From the NCBI GenBank assembly GCA_025526995.1, contig JAHLKG010000002.1:1-64000 (forward strand): a stretch of 64,000 nucleotides of DNA, given 5' to 3'. The notes beneath the pieces are model-generated. The model was not told the origin of the DNA. It ran no database searches and saw nothing but the letters and a program-made list of their open reading frames with translations. Positions 11,536 to 21,433 of this stretch are shown in pieces (within the stretch, counting starts at the first letter, position 1; each line of letters opens with the position of its first letter). A program made the translations under genes and the position numbers. This stretch comes from Powellomyces hirtus. Lineage: Eukaryota > Chytridiomycota > Chytridiomycetes > Spizellomycetales > Powellomycetaceae.

Positions 11536-13083
11536 ATGGAATCGACAAACACACAAGCGGCCCCGGGTGATTGGTCGCCCACTTCTTGGAAGTCGAAGAA
11601 GGTTCTCCAAGATGTCGCGTACGAGAACCAGGAAGAACTCACTAGCGTCTTGGGAAAGTTAAACAAACTGCCGCCGCTCGTCAGTCATTACGAGGTACCA
11701 GGGATATGCCCGATATTTCTCTTAAGAGGAAATGGTGTAGGAGGGCGATCGCTAACCCAGCACCCGTGTATTCATAGATCAAAAACCTCAGAAAACAACT
11801 GGCGGAGGTTGCCGAGAACAAGCGATTCCTGTTGCAGGGTGGAGACTGCGCCGAGCTGTTCGACTACTGCTCTCATGAGCCAATCGAGAGCAAACTCAAA
11901 GTTCTCTTGCAAATGTCTCTGATTCTGGTTTGGGGCGGTCGGACATCTGTCACCAGGATAGCGCGGATGGCGGGGCAATACGCAAAACCACGATCAAAGC
12001 CAACCGAGATAGTTGACGGAAAGGAGTACACCGCCTTCCGCGGCGACAACGTGAATGGAATCGCTCTCGCAGAACGAGACCCTGACCCGCAGCGTCTCTT
12101 GGGAGCCTACTTCCACTCTGCCGCCACCATCAACTACGTGCGAGCCCTCATTTCTGGCGGGTTTGCCGATCTGCATCATCCGGAAACCTGGAACCTCAAA
12201 GAATGGAAGTTCGCGCATGTAGAGAACCCGGCCGTACGCGCCGAATACCAAACCATCGTCAACCGCTTGAACGACTCGCTGGATTTCATGCGGACGATTG
12301 GTGCCGATGATCCGTCAAAAGACGCCATTCGAACCGTCGACATGTTCACCTCGCATGAAGGCCTCCTGCTTGACTACGAGACGTCGCTCACCCGAAAGGT
12401 CGATGGAAAGTACTATAACCTTGGAACACACTACCTCTGGATCGGAGACCGGACGCGACAGCTCGATGGTGGGCACGTAGAGTACTTTCGTGGATTGGAG
12501 AACCCTGTGGGCGTTAAGGTCGGACCGTCTATGAAACCCGAGGAACTCGGACCCCTGCTCGACATTCTGGATCCCAATTGCGAACCGGGCAAAGTTACCC
12601 TCATCACCCGCTACGGCCACGACAAAGTCTCGGTCTACCTCCCTGCCCACATCGCCGCCGTGAAGGCCACAAACCACAAAGTTGTCTGGTGCTGTGACCC
12701 AATGCACGGGAACACCGAATCCACAGCATCAGGTGTCAAGACCCGACGATTCGATCATATCGCGACGGAGCTCGGTCGTGCCTTCAGAATCCACAAAGAA
12801 TGCCAGAGCAAACTCGGTGGCGTTCACTTTGAATTGACTGGTGACCCGGTCACGGAAACCATCGGCGGATCCATGAACCTCCAGGAATCAGACCTGGGCC
12901 GAAATTACCAGACCTTCTGCGATCCCAGGTAAGCCGACACACGCAGGGGTATCTGTTCGTACCCGGACATTCTAACGCATTTTCTGCGTTCGCCACAGAT
13001 TGAATTACGAACAATCCCTAGACATCGCGTTTATGATTGCGAAGTACTATGAAGGCGAACGGAGTCCGATGAAGCACCTCTAG
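11536..13083 (+). CDS. class II 3-deoxy-D-arabino-heptulosonate 7-phosphate synthase
   Basis: Exons 11536-11694, 11778-12928 and 12999-13083 give 464 residues, the usual size of plant-type (class II) DAHP synthases. It condenses phosphoenolpyruvate with erythrose 4-phosphate, the first step of the shikimate pathway to aromatic amino acids. Signature stretches include DWSPTSWKSKK near the N-terminus, FLLQGGDCAELF, MAGQYAKPRS, DMFTSHEGLLLDYE, TRYGHDKVS, VVWCCDPMHGNT and GGVHFELTGDPVTETIGG. The Cys, His, Glu and Asp in these motifs match the family's metal ligands. The start is taken at the ATG at 11536, since the frame before it only reaches a TTG. Related to bacterial AroG-II enzymes. Confidence 0.93.
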
Positions 13084-13086
13084 AAA

Positions 13087-13187
13087 GTGAGAAACGAAAT
13101 GGACCGCCTCCGATTGTATATCCCCACCGAAGAGGTACCTTTAGGACGTGAGAAACCAAACGGACCGCCTCTGATTGTTTATCCCTA
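13087..13187. repeat. imperfect 61-bp tandem duplication in the DAHP synthase 3' region
   Basis: Two copies of GTGAGAAACsAAAyGGACCG..., one starting at 13087 and one at 13148, follow the stop codon directly. They differ at scattered positions. Confidence 0.7.
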
Positions 13188-13883
13188 CAGTTTGTTTTGA
13201 TATTCTGTATGTGCGCTTTGCACTATTATGTAAATTATAAAGAAAAGCCGTAGCTATTTTTTCTTCTGCACCGTGCTTAAAAATGTTCTGTCATCTTTGC
13301 TATATATAAATATTTCCTTGAAAACCCATTCTGTCAGTCAATTTTGATGCATTTGTAGTTGCAAGTAGGTGCGCTGGAGGGTAAATTGCTAGACAGCCAA
13401 GCGTTTAGGAACTGTGATATTGTTGGGTTTTGTCTCATTGTTTTCTGCTCTCCAGCGACCAATCTCTCAATTTGAATGACGGCATGACACTGGTAATGAA
13501 TGTTATTAGTACTCAAAATGGACTAGTCCCTATCAGCATCCTTGGGTGGTTGGACCCACATGCAATATGTAGCAAGTCATAATCTGTCATCTCACCTTCT
13601 TAGTCGATTTATAACTTTCTGCGCATGTAGTTTACATTTGCCACAGATACATATATCCATAGTATTCTTGATACAACAACAATATTATTGCTAGTCAAAC
13701 TAGTCTACAACGTGTCTTTTAACTTCTGCTGAGTTGGTGGTCAAGAACTTCCCACTAAGAAATGCTGCTTTCTCAACTTGCCCTCTTTTGCTTTGCTTGA
13801 TGAAAAGTACTGTTTGTCTGAGATTGGTCTAATCGAGTCTGAGAACTATTCATGCCAGATCACCAGTAGCTGTTTCTTGTGAG
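13188..13883. other. AT-rich intergenic flank of the gypsy insertion
   Basis: No coding frame of note. It ends with the 5-bp target site copy GACAA at 13884-13888 next to the retrotransposon. Confidence 0.5.
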
Positions 13884-13888
13884 GACAA

Positions 13889-14163
13889 TGTAATAATACT
13901 AGGTCCGTTGCCAGAGTCTAGTCTTCTATTCGGGAATTCCCTATGTCTAATTCTACTGTAAGATCTCTAAGTCTTCAATGCGCCTTCGTCGAAGCATTCC
14001 TACTTTTCTTCTAGGCCGCGGAGCGGCCCTGGTCACGTGATGGCCATCCGTGGCCATCCCTGAGGTCTAGTACCCTTCGGGATGCTGACGCTAGCATCCA
14101 TCTTGCGCGGGACCCCTCCCGACGCGTGTCTAGGCTTAGGCTGGTGAGCCACGCCTCATTACA
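13889..14163 (-). repeat. gypsy 3' LTR
   Basis: 275 bp; 3' LTR relative to the element's minus-strand transcript. It contains the palindromic E-box TCACGTGA at 14033-14040, a GC-rich inverted repeat (GGCCGCGGAGCGGCC) and a repeated TGGCCATCC block. Confidence 0.95.
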
Positions 14164-14176
14164 CCCCCCTTAGATT
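14164..14176 (-). promoter_or_regulatory. gypsy polypurine tract
   Basis: Read on the minus strand this is AATCTAAGGGGGG, directly upstream of the 3' LTR, where plus-strand DNA synthesis of LTR retrotransposons is primed. Confidence 0.7.
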
Positions 14177-14507
14177 TGCGACTATCTCTTAGGCCCGAAT
14201 CTCTTCAGCGAGGCGAAGCTTGCCTAAGCCGGGCGGCGGCGGGTTAACGGATGCTGACGTGGTTGTGGGAAGATGAGGCTGGGGAGGCAGCCCTGGCGCG
14301 GGTCGCGTCGCGGTAGTCTCCGACGGGTAGTCTCCGCCCTTTGTGGTGCGCGAAATCGTCGGAAAGTCTATTTCTCTCTTTGCAGGGGCCCTAGATGAAT
14401 CAGGAGTAGCTTCCTCCATGCGGATTTCGATAAGTAACATCTGCTGCGCTCCGTAGGGGATGAAACACTAACACCTGAATTTCCGAGCGTTCCCAAGCAG
14501 GTCAAGC

Positions 14508-14517
14508 CTTTAAAAGG
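14508..14517 (+). promoter_or_regulatory. TATA-like box of the gene carried by the gypsy element
   Basis: CTTTAAAAGG lies about 90 bp before the ATG at 14608. A CA-rich microsatellite (14570-14606) fills the presumed 5' leader. This suggests that the antisense gene has its own promoter rather than depending on an LTR. Confidence 0.35.
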
Positions 14518-14607
14518 TACTGCCCGTTGAATCTCCCCCCTCTCACTCTTCTTTCCTTTGTAGCCCGACACACACACATCACACACACATACATACATAC
14601 ATACAAC

Positions 14608-15346
14608 ATGGCCGACGTCGCCAACAACTCTCCTCTCCCCTCCGACACCACCACCGTGGGCAAGCGCCGGCCCACCCAACAACTCACAAAGGGCGTGACC
14701 AAGCGGGCCCAGCCCGCCCGGGTAAGTAGGGGTCGATGCTCATCCTCGGCTGTGGCAACTCGTCTCATGTTCCCCGTCTTCCCTTGTTGTCTCCAGGACC
14801 CCTCGGTCCATGAAAAGTCCACCCCCGAGAGGTCGGCCGACTTGCCCGCCTGCTGGAAGTGCCGCCACTTCCACAAAAGCAAGATGTTTATGTCTGAATG
14901 CCACCATCTGGTGTGCCGGCCCTGCATCGTGGCGGCGGCCGACGACACGGTATGTTCCCTTTCGCTGAGAGGCGGCCTGATGTCTTTCTAACGGTGTAGT
15001 TCCCTTGTTCCTTTGCTTTCCAGAACGACGGCCCTCAGGGCCACTTGACGTGCGGCGCCCCCCACTGCGACCGGATCCTCTTCTTTGCGGCCATGCCCGC
15101 CGGGTGCCAGTTCGCTGGCTGCAACCATGTCGGAGCGGACCTCAGCATGTTTCCATGCAACCATCTCCACTGCATGGGCCACGTCCGCGCGTAAGTAGTA
15201 CTCTTCGGCCTGCTGCTGTCTTACCTGACTAACTCAGCTCTCTTCACAGCGAGATGAACGTGGCAAATTACACCCCCCTCCGGTGCGGGTTGGGCGACCA
15301 GTGCCACGGCAACCGGTGCCAATTCTCCTTCACCAAGATTGGTTGA
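14608..15346 (+). CDS. cysteine-rich zinc-finger protein carried inside the gypsy element
   Basis: Four exons (14608-14721, 14797-14949, 15024-15190, 15250-15346) with strong splice sites (GTAAGT, GTATGT, GTAAGT; CCAG, CCAG, ACAG) join without a stop into 176 residues. It lies between the end of pol and the 3' LTR on the strand opposite to gag-pol. A basic Thr/Gln-rich N-terminus is followed by a RING-like cluster (CWKCRHFHKS ... ECHHLVCRPC), a second Cys/His cluster (CGAPHCD ... GCQFAGCNHVG ... CNHLHCMGH) and a final CGLGDQCHGNRC. These patterns predict several bound zinc ions. I do not recognise a named family; an E3 ligase-like or nucleic-acid-binding role is only a guess. Because the introns are antisense to the element's RNA they would not be removed during retrotransposition, which explains how a spliced gene can persist in the element. 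Confidence 0.75.
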
Positions 15347-15621
15347 TTAGTTCTCCCCCCCCCCCCTCCTTCTTGTACATACTTTCACTTGTTGTCTGTT
15401 GCTCCTTCGGGGCCTGGCCTTCGGCCCGTATAATCAAATTCAGTACCACAATCTCATTGCTGTACTTGCCTTCTCATCGCTGTGCTCCCTTGAGTCTTGT
15501 GGCATTTCGTATGCGTCTGCTGTGTCCAATGTCACTCGGCTTCCTCCCGGCTATGGTGCTCATGGTAGATGCCCTGCATCACACTTCCCCGTTGGGAAGA
15601 CCGCCCAGCGGTTCCCCGGCC

Positions 15622-16196
15622 ATCGTCCAACGATGCCGGTATCTCACCTAGTGAGGTCTACTGCCTTGCAGTCTTCGGCTCATCGCCCAGCGATCCCGGC
15701 GTCTCGCCCAGCGACATATGCTGCCCAGCAGCCTTCGGCCATCGTCCAACGATGCCGGCATCTCACCTCGTGAGGTCCACTGCCTTGCAGTCTTCGGCCA
15801 TCGTCCAACGATGCCGGCATCTCACCTCGTGAGGTCTACTGCCTTGCAGTATTCGGCTCATCGCCCAGCGATCCCGGCATCTCGCCCAGCGAGGTATGTC
15901 GCCCAGCGACCTTCGGCCCATCGTCAAACAATGCCGGTATCTTGGCCGAAGCCCTTCTCTTCCCCTTTGCGTGGGTATGTACTACGGCCATGGTCCCCGC
16001 GGGTCTGGAGGTACGCCGCCATGCAAATCTGGTGCCGGTCACCTTGCATCGGCAAGCCGTCGGCTCATCGCCCAGCGATCCCGGCATCTCACCCAGTGAG
16101 GTATGCTGCCCAGCAGCCTTCGGCCATCGTCCAACGATGCCGCATCTCGCCCAGCGAGGTATGCTGTCCAACAGCCTCCGGCCATCGTCCAACGAT
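15622..16196. repeat. array of about 20 covarying triloop hairpins (minisatellite)
   Basis: Three hairpin types alternate about every 60 bp: A = ATCG(T/C)-CCA-(A/G)CGAT, B = CTC(A/G)C-3nt-G(T/C)GAG, C = CTG(C/T)-3nt-(G/A)CAG. Examples are A at 15622, 15682, 15741, 15800, 15860, 16067, 16126 and 16184; B at 15643, 15762, 15821, 15881, 16088 and 16146; C at 15661, 15721, 15780, 15839, 16106 and 16164. Stems of 4-5 bp close 3-nt loops, mostly CCA. Stem changes are compensated on the other arm. The middle (15915-16060) is degenerate. The array sits between the stop of the zinc-finger gene (+) and the stop of pol (-), thus in the 3' region of both. Confidence 0.85.
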
Positions 16197-16270
16197 GCCG
16201 GAATCTCGCACTATAATGTCTTCTACCTCCAGTAGCATCTCTCTTGTTAATTTACGGTACAGCTCGCTAT

Positions 16271-19200
16271 CTAGGTTCTCTTACGTCGCCTGGCCGCTAG
16301 CCTTTGGCCGCGGTCCTCTCCGGGGTGCTCCCGGAGCCATTCTTCCAGCGCGGTCGTCCCCTTCACGTGTGCATACGGCTCCCACGTGTTCTGGGTGCTG
16401 TCATAACCTGTCCACTTGACTAAGAACTGCTCGGTGTTCCTGTGCCATCTGGCATTTAGGATCTTGTCCACTTGGTAGGTCTCCTGACCATCTTCGTCCT
16501 TCTCGGGCTCAGGCGGAGCGGTGACCTGTCTGTACAAGGTATCGCCCGGGTCATGGTAACGTCTCAGAATGCTGACATGAAAGACTGGGTGCAACCCAGT
16601 GAACTCCTTGGGTAGTTCGAGCTCGTAGGTGTCAGGATGCGGCCCCTTGCCGCGTACTGTGAATGGCCCAATCCATTGCTCAGCCAGCTTTTTGTTCCTT
16701 GTGGTGACGCTGGTAATCGCAATACCCTCACAATGGAGTAAGACCTTGTCACCCTCTCGGTATGCTTCCGTGTGCTTCTTGCGGTCGTAGTACTTTGCCT
16801 GCTGGTCCTGTGCATCTCGGAGCCGTTGCTGCATGATGCGACTCACGTCGGCGAATTCCTTAACCCGTCTCTCCACGGCGGTTCGTGCCGATTGCCTTAT
16901 CATCTCTCCGGGGTTAGGTGCTACCCATTGGTTTGGTACCCGGGGAACGCGGCCTAGGTCAATCTCGAAAGGGGATAGTCCCGTCAACGTCTGCGGCGTT
17001 CGGTTGTAGTTGTACTCGAGTGTGGGGAGTAAACTCTTCCAGTTGGAGCCGGCATAGTCAAGAAAGGGGCCCATGATTCCCTTGATTGTCTTGATGGCGT
17101 TCTCCACCTTGCCGTCGGTCTGTTGGTGTCGTGCCGACAAGAGTTCTTGCTTGACGTCGAGTGCCCGCATGAGGTACCGCCAGAATTCTGATAGCCACTT
17201 GGGGTCCCGATCGCTCACAATGGTGTGGGGTAACCCCGTGTGGCGAAATGCCTGTTCCAGAAAGAGTTGAGCCATCTCCTGAGCTGTAGCGCGTGTGTTA
17301 GTAGGTAGGAGTATCACGCGGCATGAAAGGTAGTCGACGATGAGGAGTACGGCGTCTGCCGTCTTGGTCAGTCTCTTGCCGGTGTGGTGCGGAGGGTTCT
17401 TCATCACGTCGGGCTCTACCCGAGGTTCCCCCCCCTTAGAGCCTGACGTGGGGAAGAATATATCCATGCCGATTTGTTGCCAACGTGCGTCGGGGATCGG
17501 TAAGCTGCGGAGGAAACCGATCGGCGCAGTTCGCTTGTGACGTTGGCAGGTAGGGCAGGTGCGGACATATTGGTACACATCACGCTCCATGTGAGGCCAA
17601 TAGTACGACTCCAGAAGTTTGGCGAGCGTTCGTTGGACACCGGAGTGACCACCGTTCGTGAGGGAGTCGTGATGAATCTGAAGGAGTGGCCCCCGCAAGC
17701 TGTCGGGGACGTACCGACGGTCATGGTACATCAAGAAGCGGTGCGGAGGGGAGTCCACTGTCCGGAATCGGCGTGCATGGCCGGATAGGTTCTCCGGTGG
17801 ACTGTTGATGGTTAGTAAGATGTTTTGGCCGAAATCATCCGATGCGAGCGCCTGGGTCCAGTCCGCATTGGTCGGCATGTGCGTCGGGACGGGCTTCTCC
17901 GTCTGCACAATGGCGGTGACCACGTCGATCTTGGCCTGGCAGGTTGCACACTTGGGGGCGTAAGTCGGGTCGCGACTGAGGAAGTCGGCAATCGAATTCC
18001 ATGTGCCGGGGAGGTATTCCACTGAGAAATCGAACTGTTGGAGGAACTCGACCCAGCCTGCTTGGCGACGTGACAGGTGGGGTTGTTCCTGGAGGTAGAT
18101 CAGGGACTTGTGGTCAACAAATGCGCGGAATGGGCGGCCGATGAGGTAATGGCGGTTGGCGCGTATGGACTTGACTAATCCCAGTAGTTCTTGTTCATGC
18201 ACGGGGTATCGAGTCTCGGCGGGTTGCATCTTGCGGGAGTAGTATGTCACCGGACGAAGTTGCGGGAGGTTGGCTAAGCCCGATTTGGTGGTTGGTAGTG
18301 GGTGAGGGTAAGGGAAATCTCCTTTGGCCGGCTGCGCCAGCCATCCGCCGTAGGCGTAGCCCGATGCGTCCATGAACAAGTAGGTGTCGAGCGCCGGGTC
18401 GAAGTACGCTAGGGTGGGTGCCGAGGAGCATAATTCCTTTAAGCGATTGAACGCTCGATCTTCCTCGTGACCCCACTGCCATGGGCGGTTGCCGGATTGC
18501 AGACTCGTTAGGGGTAGGGCAATCTGTGCATACTCGGGGATGTATTCCTTGACATAGTTGACGAGGCCCATGAAGCTAAGGAGCTCCAGGGAGTTGGTCG
18601 GGCGAGGTCGTTCCCGGACCGCGGTCACCTTGGAGGGGGCGATACTTAGGCCATCCTTGCCGACTCGGTGGCCGCAGAACTCGACTTCGTCAATCGCCCA
18701 TTGACATTTGCTGGGTTGGACGTGGAGGCGATGTTCCGTCAAGGTCTTGAGGACCTCGTCGACGTGCTGAATGTGCGAACTCATGTCGGTGCTGAATATG
18801 AGGATATCGTCGAGGTATGAGATCACGTAGGCGTCGTACTTGTCGCCCAAGAGCTTGTTGGTTAGTCGCTGGAATGTAGCAGGTGCATTAGTTAAGCCGA
18901 GGGGTAGAACATTGTATTCGAAATGTCCAAAACGTGTTCGGAACGCTGTTTTCTCCCTATCTTCCGGTCGGATCATGATGCAGTGGTACGCGTCGCGGAT
19001 GTCGATCGCAGTGAATACCTGCATGTTGACAAGCCTGTCACGCAGCTCCGAGAGGTTCGGAAGTGGCGTGGCATCCTTGTGAGTCATCTTGTTCAGTGCC
19101 CGGTAGTCAATGCAGCAGCGTAGGCCGCCGTCCTTCTTTGGGGCAAATAGGACGGGCACGCCCCACGGACTGCGAGAGTGTGAGATCCAACCCTTGTCCA

Positions 19201-20200
19201 TTAAACGCTGCATCTGCTGGCCGAGCTCGTCCAGTTCGTCAGGGCTCAAATGCCGGAGTGGCTGCATCACGGGCTTCGAGCCGGGTTTGAGCCAAATGGT
19301 GAAATTGTCCTCGCCTCGGTCCGGAGGCATGCCTGACTGCTCGGTGAATAGCGTCGTGACGTATTTCTCTAGGGTCAGTCGGAGTGGATGGTCGGCTGCC
19401 AGCGCCTCTAGCGGGTCTTCTTGATCTGCCGACTTGGCTTCAGTATTGGTGTGGCGTTGTTCCTCCAAGATTGCCCTTTTCTTGGCGTCGACCGTCTGTA
19501 CAAATTGAGCCTCTGCAACTGGAATCGCATCTACGATGTGTACCTCGAAGACTCCAGTGATCTCGCCCTTCTTCATCAAGCGTTTCCATTGCTTGGCCGT
19601 GTAGATTCCCTCTGCATTGAGTGCTGGCTTCGCCGGCTGGAATCTGCGGGGCCGTACCTCTCGTGGGGAGAGTAGACAGGCGGCGCACGCGGACGGTGCT
19701 TCCCAGTGGCGGTTGGTCGATTTGGCTCTAAGGCTGAGGGTCTGGCCGTCGTGGTAGAACGTCATCGTTGGAAAGCCCCCTTGGTCGAAAAGCCCTCGGA
19801 CGTCCAGCCCCAATATGAATGGCAAGCCCAGTATGGCATCGACCCTGATCGGCGCGACCACGAACGGTACGGTATCCTCCCGGTAGATGATCTTCTCCTC
19901 GGTGAACACCGAGAGGTCCCCACAGGTCATCTTTGTTGCCCCGTAGTTTCCCGCTCTGTCACCCCACCGGACCTCCAGCGGAGTTGGAGAGGTGTAGGTC
20001 CGGAGGCCGTGTTTGGCGGCCCAAGTGTCGCTGATGATCAGGGTGTTACATCCGGTATCGATTAGGATGCGGGCAAAGTGCCCTTGTACCTTCCCGTGGA
20101 CCACAAATGTCTTCCTGTGAATGCGGGGTCCCGGTCTGTCCGTGGGGATCTTGTCTTGCATCCGGGGTTGGGGTACTGAGACGGTGCAAGCGTTCAGCAC
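16271..20200 (-). CDS. pol: gypsy Pol polyprotein with chromodomain
   Basis: Open frame of 1,309 codons. Domains in order: retropepsin with LIDTG (about residues 47-51); reverse transcriptase with YLDDILIFS (about 460); RNase H beginning LFMDASGYAYGGW (about 605); integrase zinc motif (H-x-...-H then CPTCQRHK, about 840-890); DDE core with D in IVDYLSCR (about 950), D in VSDRDPKWL (about 995) and E in KVENAIK (about 1030); and a C-terminal chromodomain (YQVDKILNAR ... FLVKWTGY ... NTWEP, last 75 residues). The chromodomain classes it as a chromovirus and may target integration to modified histones. The first shown codon is a GTG overlapping the gag stop in the -1 frame, so Pol is probably made by -1 frameshifting. 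No stops or missing catalytic residues were noticed. Confidence 0.95.
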   Translation of the reverse strand: MLNACTVSVPQPRMQDKIPTDRPGPRIHRKTFVVHGKVQGHFARILIDTGCNTLIISDTWAAKHGLRTYTSPTPLEVRWGDRAGNYGATKMTCGDLSVFTEEKIIYREDTVPFVVAPIRVDAILGLPFILGLDVRGLFDQGGFPTMTFYHDGQTLSLRAKSTNRHWEAPSACAACLLSPREVRPRRFQPAKPALNAEGIYTAKQWKRLMKKGEITGVFEVHIVDAIPVAEAQFVQTVDAKKRAILEEQRHTNTEAKSADQEDPLEALAADHPLRLTLEKYVTTLFTEQSGMPPDRGEDNFTIWLKPGSKPVMQPLRHLSPDELDELGQQMQRLMDKGWISHSRSPWGVPVLFAPKKDGGLRCCIDYRALNKMTHKDATPLPNLSELRDRLVNMQVFTAIDIRDAYHCIMIRPEDREKTAFRTRFGHFEYNVLPLGLTNAPATFQRLTNKLLGDKYDAYVISYLDDILIFSTDMSSHIQHVDEVLKTLTEHRLHVQPSKCQWAIDEVEFCGHRVGKDGLSIAPSKVTAVRERPRPTNSLELLSFMGLVNYVKEYIPEYAQIALPLTSLQSGNRPWQWGHEEDRAFNRLKELCSSAPTLAYFDPALDTYLFMDASGYAYGGWLAQPAKGDFPYPHPLPTTKSGLANLPQLRPVTYYSRKMQPAETRYPVHEQELLGLVKSIRANRHYLIGRPFRAFVDHKSLIYLQEQPHLSRRQAGWVEFLQQFDFSVEYLPGTWNSIADFLSRDPTYAPKCATCQAKIDVVTAIVQTEKPVPTHMPTNADWTQALASDDFGQNILLTINSPPENLSGHARRFRTVDSPPHRFLMYHDRRYVPDSLRGPLLQIHHDSLTNGGHSGVQRTLAKLLESYYWPHMERDVYQYVRTCPTCQRHKRTAPIGFLRSLPIPDARWQQIGMDIFFPTSGSKGGEPRVEPDVMKNPPHHTGKRLTKTADAVLLIVDYLSCRVILLPTNTRATAQEMAQLFLEQAFRHTGLPHTIVSDRDPKWLSEFWRYLMRALDVKQELLSARHQQTDGKVENAIKTIKGIMGPFLDYAGSNWKSLLPTLEYNYNRTPQTLTGLSPFEIDLGRVPRVPNQWVAPNPGEMIRQSARTAVERRVKEFADVSRIMQQRLRDAQDQQAKYYDRKKHTEAYREGDKVLLHCEGIAITSVTTRNKKLAEQWIGPFTVRGKGPHPDTYELELPKEFTGLHPVFHVSILRRYHDPGDTLYRQVTAPPEPEKDEDGQETYQVDKILNARWHRNTEQFLVKWTGYDSTQNTWEPYAHVKGTTALEEWLREHPGEDRGQRLAARRRKRT

Positions 20201-21405
20201 CCGGGGCGAAAATCTGAGCTGTTGACTGAGCCCCCGTCGCTGGCCGCCTCGTCTCTGGACCCTTCGGTGATCTCTACAGGGGCGGCGAACGTCCTATGCT
20301 CACCGGTTTTACCTTTACTTGCTGGGCACCCACGGGCGTAATGCCCCTTGCCCCCGCAGTTGAAACATTCGTTGCGCTCACGGCGTTCGTTGTAGATGGT
20401 GCGCTCACGGCGTGAAATCCCTTGGTAGTTGTCCATACCGTGTGTGGGACGACCTGAGCCATAGGGGGTGTGGCGTCCCCTTTCTCGTGCTTGATAGTTC
20501 CCTCGATGTACCTGAGCCGGCTGGACTGCAGCGTACTGACGTCTCCTCCCGTCGGGGGTTACCTGCGCGACATCGTCCGCATAGCCTCGAATCCTGTAGC
20601 ATAGTAAAGCTTCATTCTGTAGCTCGGTGATCGGAATCTCGGCGCCATTATTCCTCATGATTGTGGCATAGCAGTGGTCCCGAATGCGCTGGCTGACATG
20701 GTTGGTCGAGAATCCCGTCAAGAAATAGTCACGTTCTTGCCTTGGGGTAAGCCGCTCCTTGTCGTCGAGCGTCGCGATCTGGGCCCGAAGGGTATTGAAC
20801 TTGGCGATATACTCCGATATGCTATTGGTGAAAACCAACCACTTCATCTTTGCTTCTGCGGTGTTTCGTAAGTTGGCGGGGTAGAAGCGGATGCGGAGGA
20901 TCCTCGTGAATTCTTCCAATGTCGTGGGCTGGTCGCCGGCATCTCTGAGCATTTGCCACCATTCGTCGGCGGTTTCCTTGAGGTACCCCGAGATGTGGTC
21001 GACGTCCCGGTGGTCCGTCCTGAAGTCGGTTGCCTCAAGGTAGCGCGTGTGGACCTTCAGGAACTCATCGACCTTTGACACCATTTCTTCACTGTTCCCT
21101 TTTCCGTTGAAATGTGTCAGCTGCTTGCGAAGGTTCTCGCGGCGTTCCTTCTCAGCTTGCATTCGTGCGCGGTTTTCTTCCGCCAGGATGATGTCGACGT
21201 GCGGTGTTGCAACCGCTGGTTGGACTGGAGTTGGAATCCTTGAGAGAAGGGCTTCGAAGCGGGCCTCTCCCATTGCGATCTGTTCCTGCAGTAGGCGTTG
21301 GGTCTCCGCCAATTGTGCAGCTAACATTGCAACGGAGTTGTCGGTCGGTGTGTCGACTTCGGGTTCTCCTACTGCCATTGGGCTGTTCCTGGTGCTACGT
21401 GCCAT
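20194..21405 (-). CDS. gag: gypsy Gag with zinc knuckle
   Basis: 403 residues from ATG at 21405, 28 bp inside the 5' LTR edge. The N-terminal part has a coiled, Gln/Glu-rich stretch (AAQLAETQRLLQEQIAMGEARF), then a retrotransposon Gag capsid-like region (FNGKGNSEEMVSKVDEFL ... EEFTRILRIRFYP). A zinc knuckle CFNCGGKGHYARGC (CX2CX4HX4C) lies near residue 350. Its last 7 nt overlap the pol frame. Gag packages the element RNA into virus-like particles in the cytoplasm. Confidence 0.93.
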   Translation of the reverse strand: MARSTRNSPMAVGEPEVDTPTDNSVAMLAAQLAETQRLLQEQIAMGEARFEALLSRIPTPVQPAVATPHVDIILAEENRARMQAEKERRENLRKQLTHFNGKGNSEEMVSKVDEFLKVHTRYLEATDFRTDHRDVDHISGYLKETADEWWQMLRDAGDQPTTLEEFTRILRIRFYPANLRNTAEAKMKWLVFTNSISEYIAKFNTLRAQIATLDDKERLTPRQERDYFLTGFSTNHVSQRIRDHCYATIMRNNGAEIPITELQNEALLCYRIRGYADDVAQVTPDGRRRQYAAVQPAQVHRGNYQARERGRHTPYGSGRPTHGMDNYQGISRRERTIYNERRERNECFNCGGKGHYARGCPASKGKTGEHRTFAAPVEITEGSRDEAASDGGSVNSSDFRPGC

Positions 21406-21414
21406 TGTTGTCGT

Positions 21415-21433
21415 CTACGGGGTGGTGCTACCA
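21415..21433 (-). promoter_or_regulatory. gypsy primer-binding site (initiator tRNA-Met 3' end)
   Basis: On the minus strand TGGTAGCACCACC directly abuts the 5' LTR. It resembles the usual tRNA-iMet primer site TGGTAGCGCCG with one or two mismatches. Confidence 0.6.

Noticed and set aside
14189..14440. Minus-strand frame of 83 codons next to the gypsy 3' LTR
   Set aside because: Composition is low-complexity and no domain is seen; it lies in the untranslated end of the element.
14608..15346. Ordinary host gene flanked by chance by two LTRs
   Set aside because: The two LTRs are same-oriented, equal in length and flanked by identical GACAA copies, and gag-pol with primer site and polypurine tract fit between them, so the gene is inside one element.
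15622..16196. CRISPR-like array
   Set aside because: Repeats are regular, but the intervals are themselves repeats and not unique spacers; units are palindromes inside a eukaryotic retrotransposon.
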